From positions 1 through 7,118 of the forward strand of contig JAMWDA010000081.1 in assembly GCA_023818995.1 (NCBI GenBank): DNA of 7,118 bases, read 5' to 3'. Every line of letters begins with the position of its first letter. The stretch's first letter is position 1. Source of the stretch: Candidatus Omnitrophota bacterium. GTDB lineage: Bacteria; Omnitrophota; Gorgyraeia; Duberdicusellales; 4484-171. Below, one piece after another: positions 6,679 through 7,118 of the stretch. Both the position numbers and the translations under genes were made by a program. The notes below the pieces were generated by a model. It searched no databases, was not told the DNA's origin, and was given only the letters and a program-made list of their open reading frames with translations.

Positions 6679-7118
6679 ATGGAGAAAATAATAGAGGTTT
6701 CTGATAGCGGGTTAATAAGAGAAATTTTTGGCAGTGGCGATAAGAAAAAGAAGTTTATAGAGAAGGAATTTGGCGTTACTTTAGGTTTAAGAGAACAGGG
6801 TATTTTGGTTAAAGGAGAAGCTAACAATTTAGAAAGGGCAGTATCTTTCTTACATAGGCTTATCAAACTTTCTAAAGAAGGTCTTGTATTTAGTGGAGAA
6901 GAATTATCTCAGTATTCTAAAAGCATTTCTCAAGAAGTTACATCTTCAGATATGTTTATGAAGATAAAGGTAAATTCTAAGAGGAAGTTCGTTGTTCCTA
7001 TGACCGAAGGACAAAAAAAGTATATTAGTTCTATAGAAAAATACGATATAACTTTTTCTATTGGTCCTGCGGGAACAGGTAAAACTTATTTAGCTATGGC
7101 AATGGCAGTAAATTATCT
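6679..7118 (+). CDS. PhoH-family ATPase (3'-truncated by window)
   Basis: This is the first 146 codons of a PhoH-like protein, a cytoplasmic P-loop ATPase family linked to RNA metabolism and often encoded next to the rRNA-maturation nuclease ybeY (which would lie outside this window). The N-terminal part (about 25-70, with FGVTLGLREQGILVKGE) resembles the KH-like RNA-binding region of the family. A linker and the segment MTEGQKKYISSI (about 108-119) precede the Walker A motif GPAGTGKT at 129-136, followed by YLAMAMAVNY. The rest of the ATPase domain is off the end; family members are usually about 320-350 residues. The ATG at 6679 lies 10 bases after the lipoprotein stop. Only a weak AAGAG abuts it, and TATAAATTTT stands just upstream, overlapping that stop. 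The family assignment is firm; the symbol phoH/ybeZ is not given because the specific subfamily cannot be settled from this fragment. Confidence 0.92.
   Translation, partial: MEKIIEVSDSGLIREIFGSGDKKKKFIEKEFGVTLGLREQGILVKGEANNLERAVSFLHRLIKLSKEGLVFSGEELSQYSKSISQEVTSSDMFMKIKVNSKRKFVVPMTEGQKKYISSIEKYDITFSIGPAGTGKTYLAMAMAVNY

Overview
The window is a run of six same-strand (+) genes with very little spacing. In order they are: the DNA polymerase III alpha subunit (dnaE, 5' end cut off), an HU-type nucleoid protein, histidyl-tRNA synthetase (hisS), aspartyl-tRNA synthetase (aspS), a LysM-domain lipoprotein, and the start of a PhoH-family ATPase (3' end cut off). No gap exceeds about 60 bases. I see no RNA genes, insertion sequences, CRISPR arrays, attachment sites or obvious rho-independent terminators.

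The DNA is AT-rich (by eye roughly one third G+C), with heavy use of AGA/AGG arginine codons and A/T-ending codons throughout. A lipobox lipoprotein carrying LysM suggests a diderm bacterium. The gene order hisS-aspS-LysM lipoprotein-phoH and the style of the lipoprotein and HU sequences remind me of uncultured Omnitrophota-like bacteria. That assignment is from memory and is only moderately likely. Nothing looks recently transferred; base and codon use are uniform.

Layout: dnaE runs to 3117. A near-consensus sigma70-type promoter with an extended -10 is embedded in its last codons and would start transcription at or within a few bases of the HU ATG (3143), which has no Shine-Dalgarno sequence. 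hisS follows after 55 bases, also without a clear Shine-Dalgarno. aspS starts inside the 3' end of hisS (35-base overlap) behind a good Shine-Dalgarno, so the two synthetases are probably translationally coupled. The lipoprotein gene follows 14 bases later with a strong G-rich Shine-Dalgarno, and phoH 10 bases after that. Functionally this is housekeeping: replication, nucleoid structure, tRNA charging, cell-envelope anchoring and RNA metabolism.

I did not find a new multi-gene system. The most notable points are inside familiar genes. The AspRS is bacterial in type but appears to lack the whole GAD insertion domain and carries residues associated with non-discriminating (Asp/Asn) enzymes. 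The HU protein has isoleucine at the DNA-intercalating proline position. A likely leaderless promoter drives HU, and an AATTTT element lies 3-5 bases before three of the start codons.
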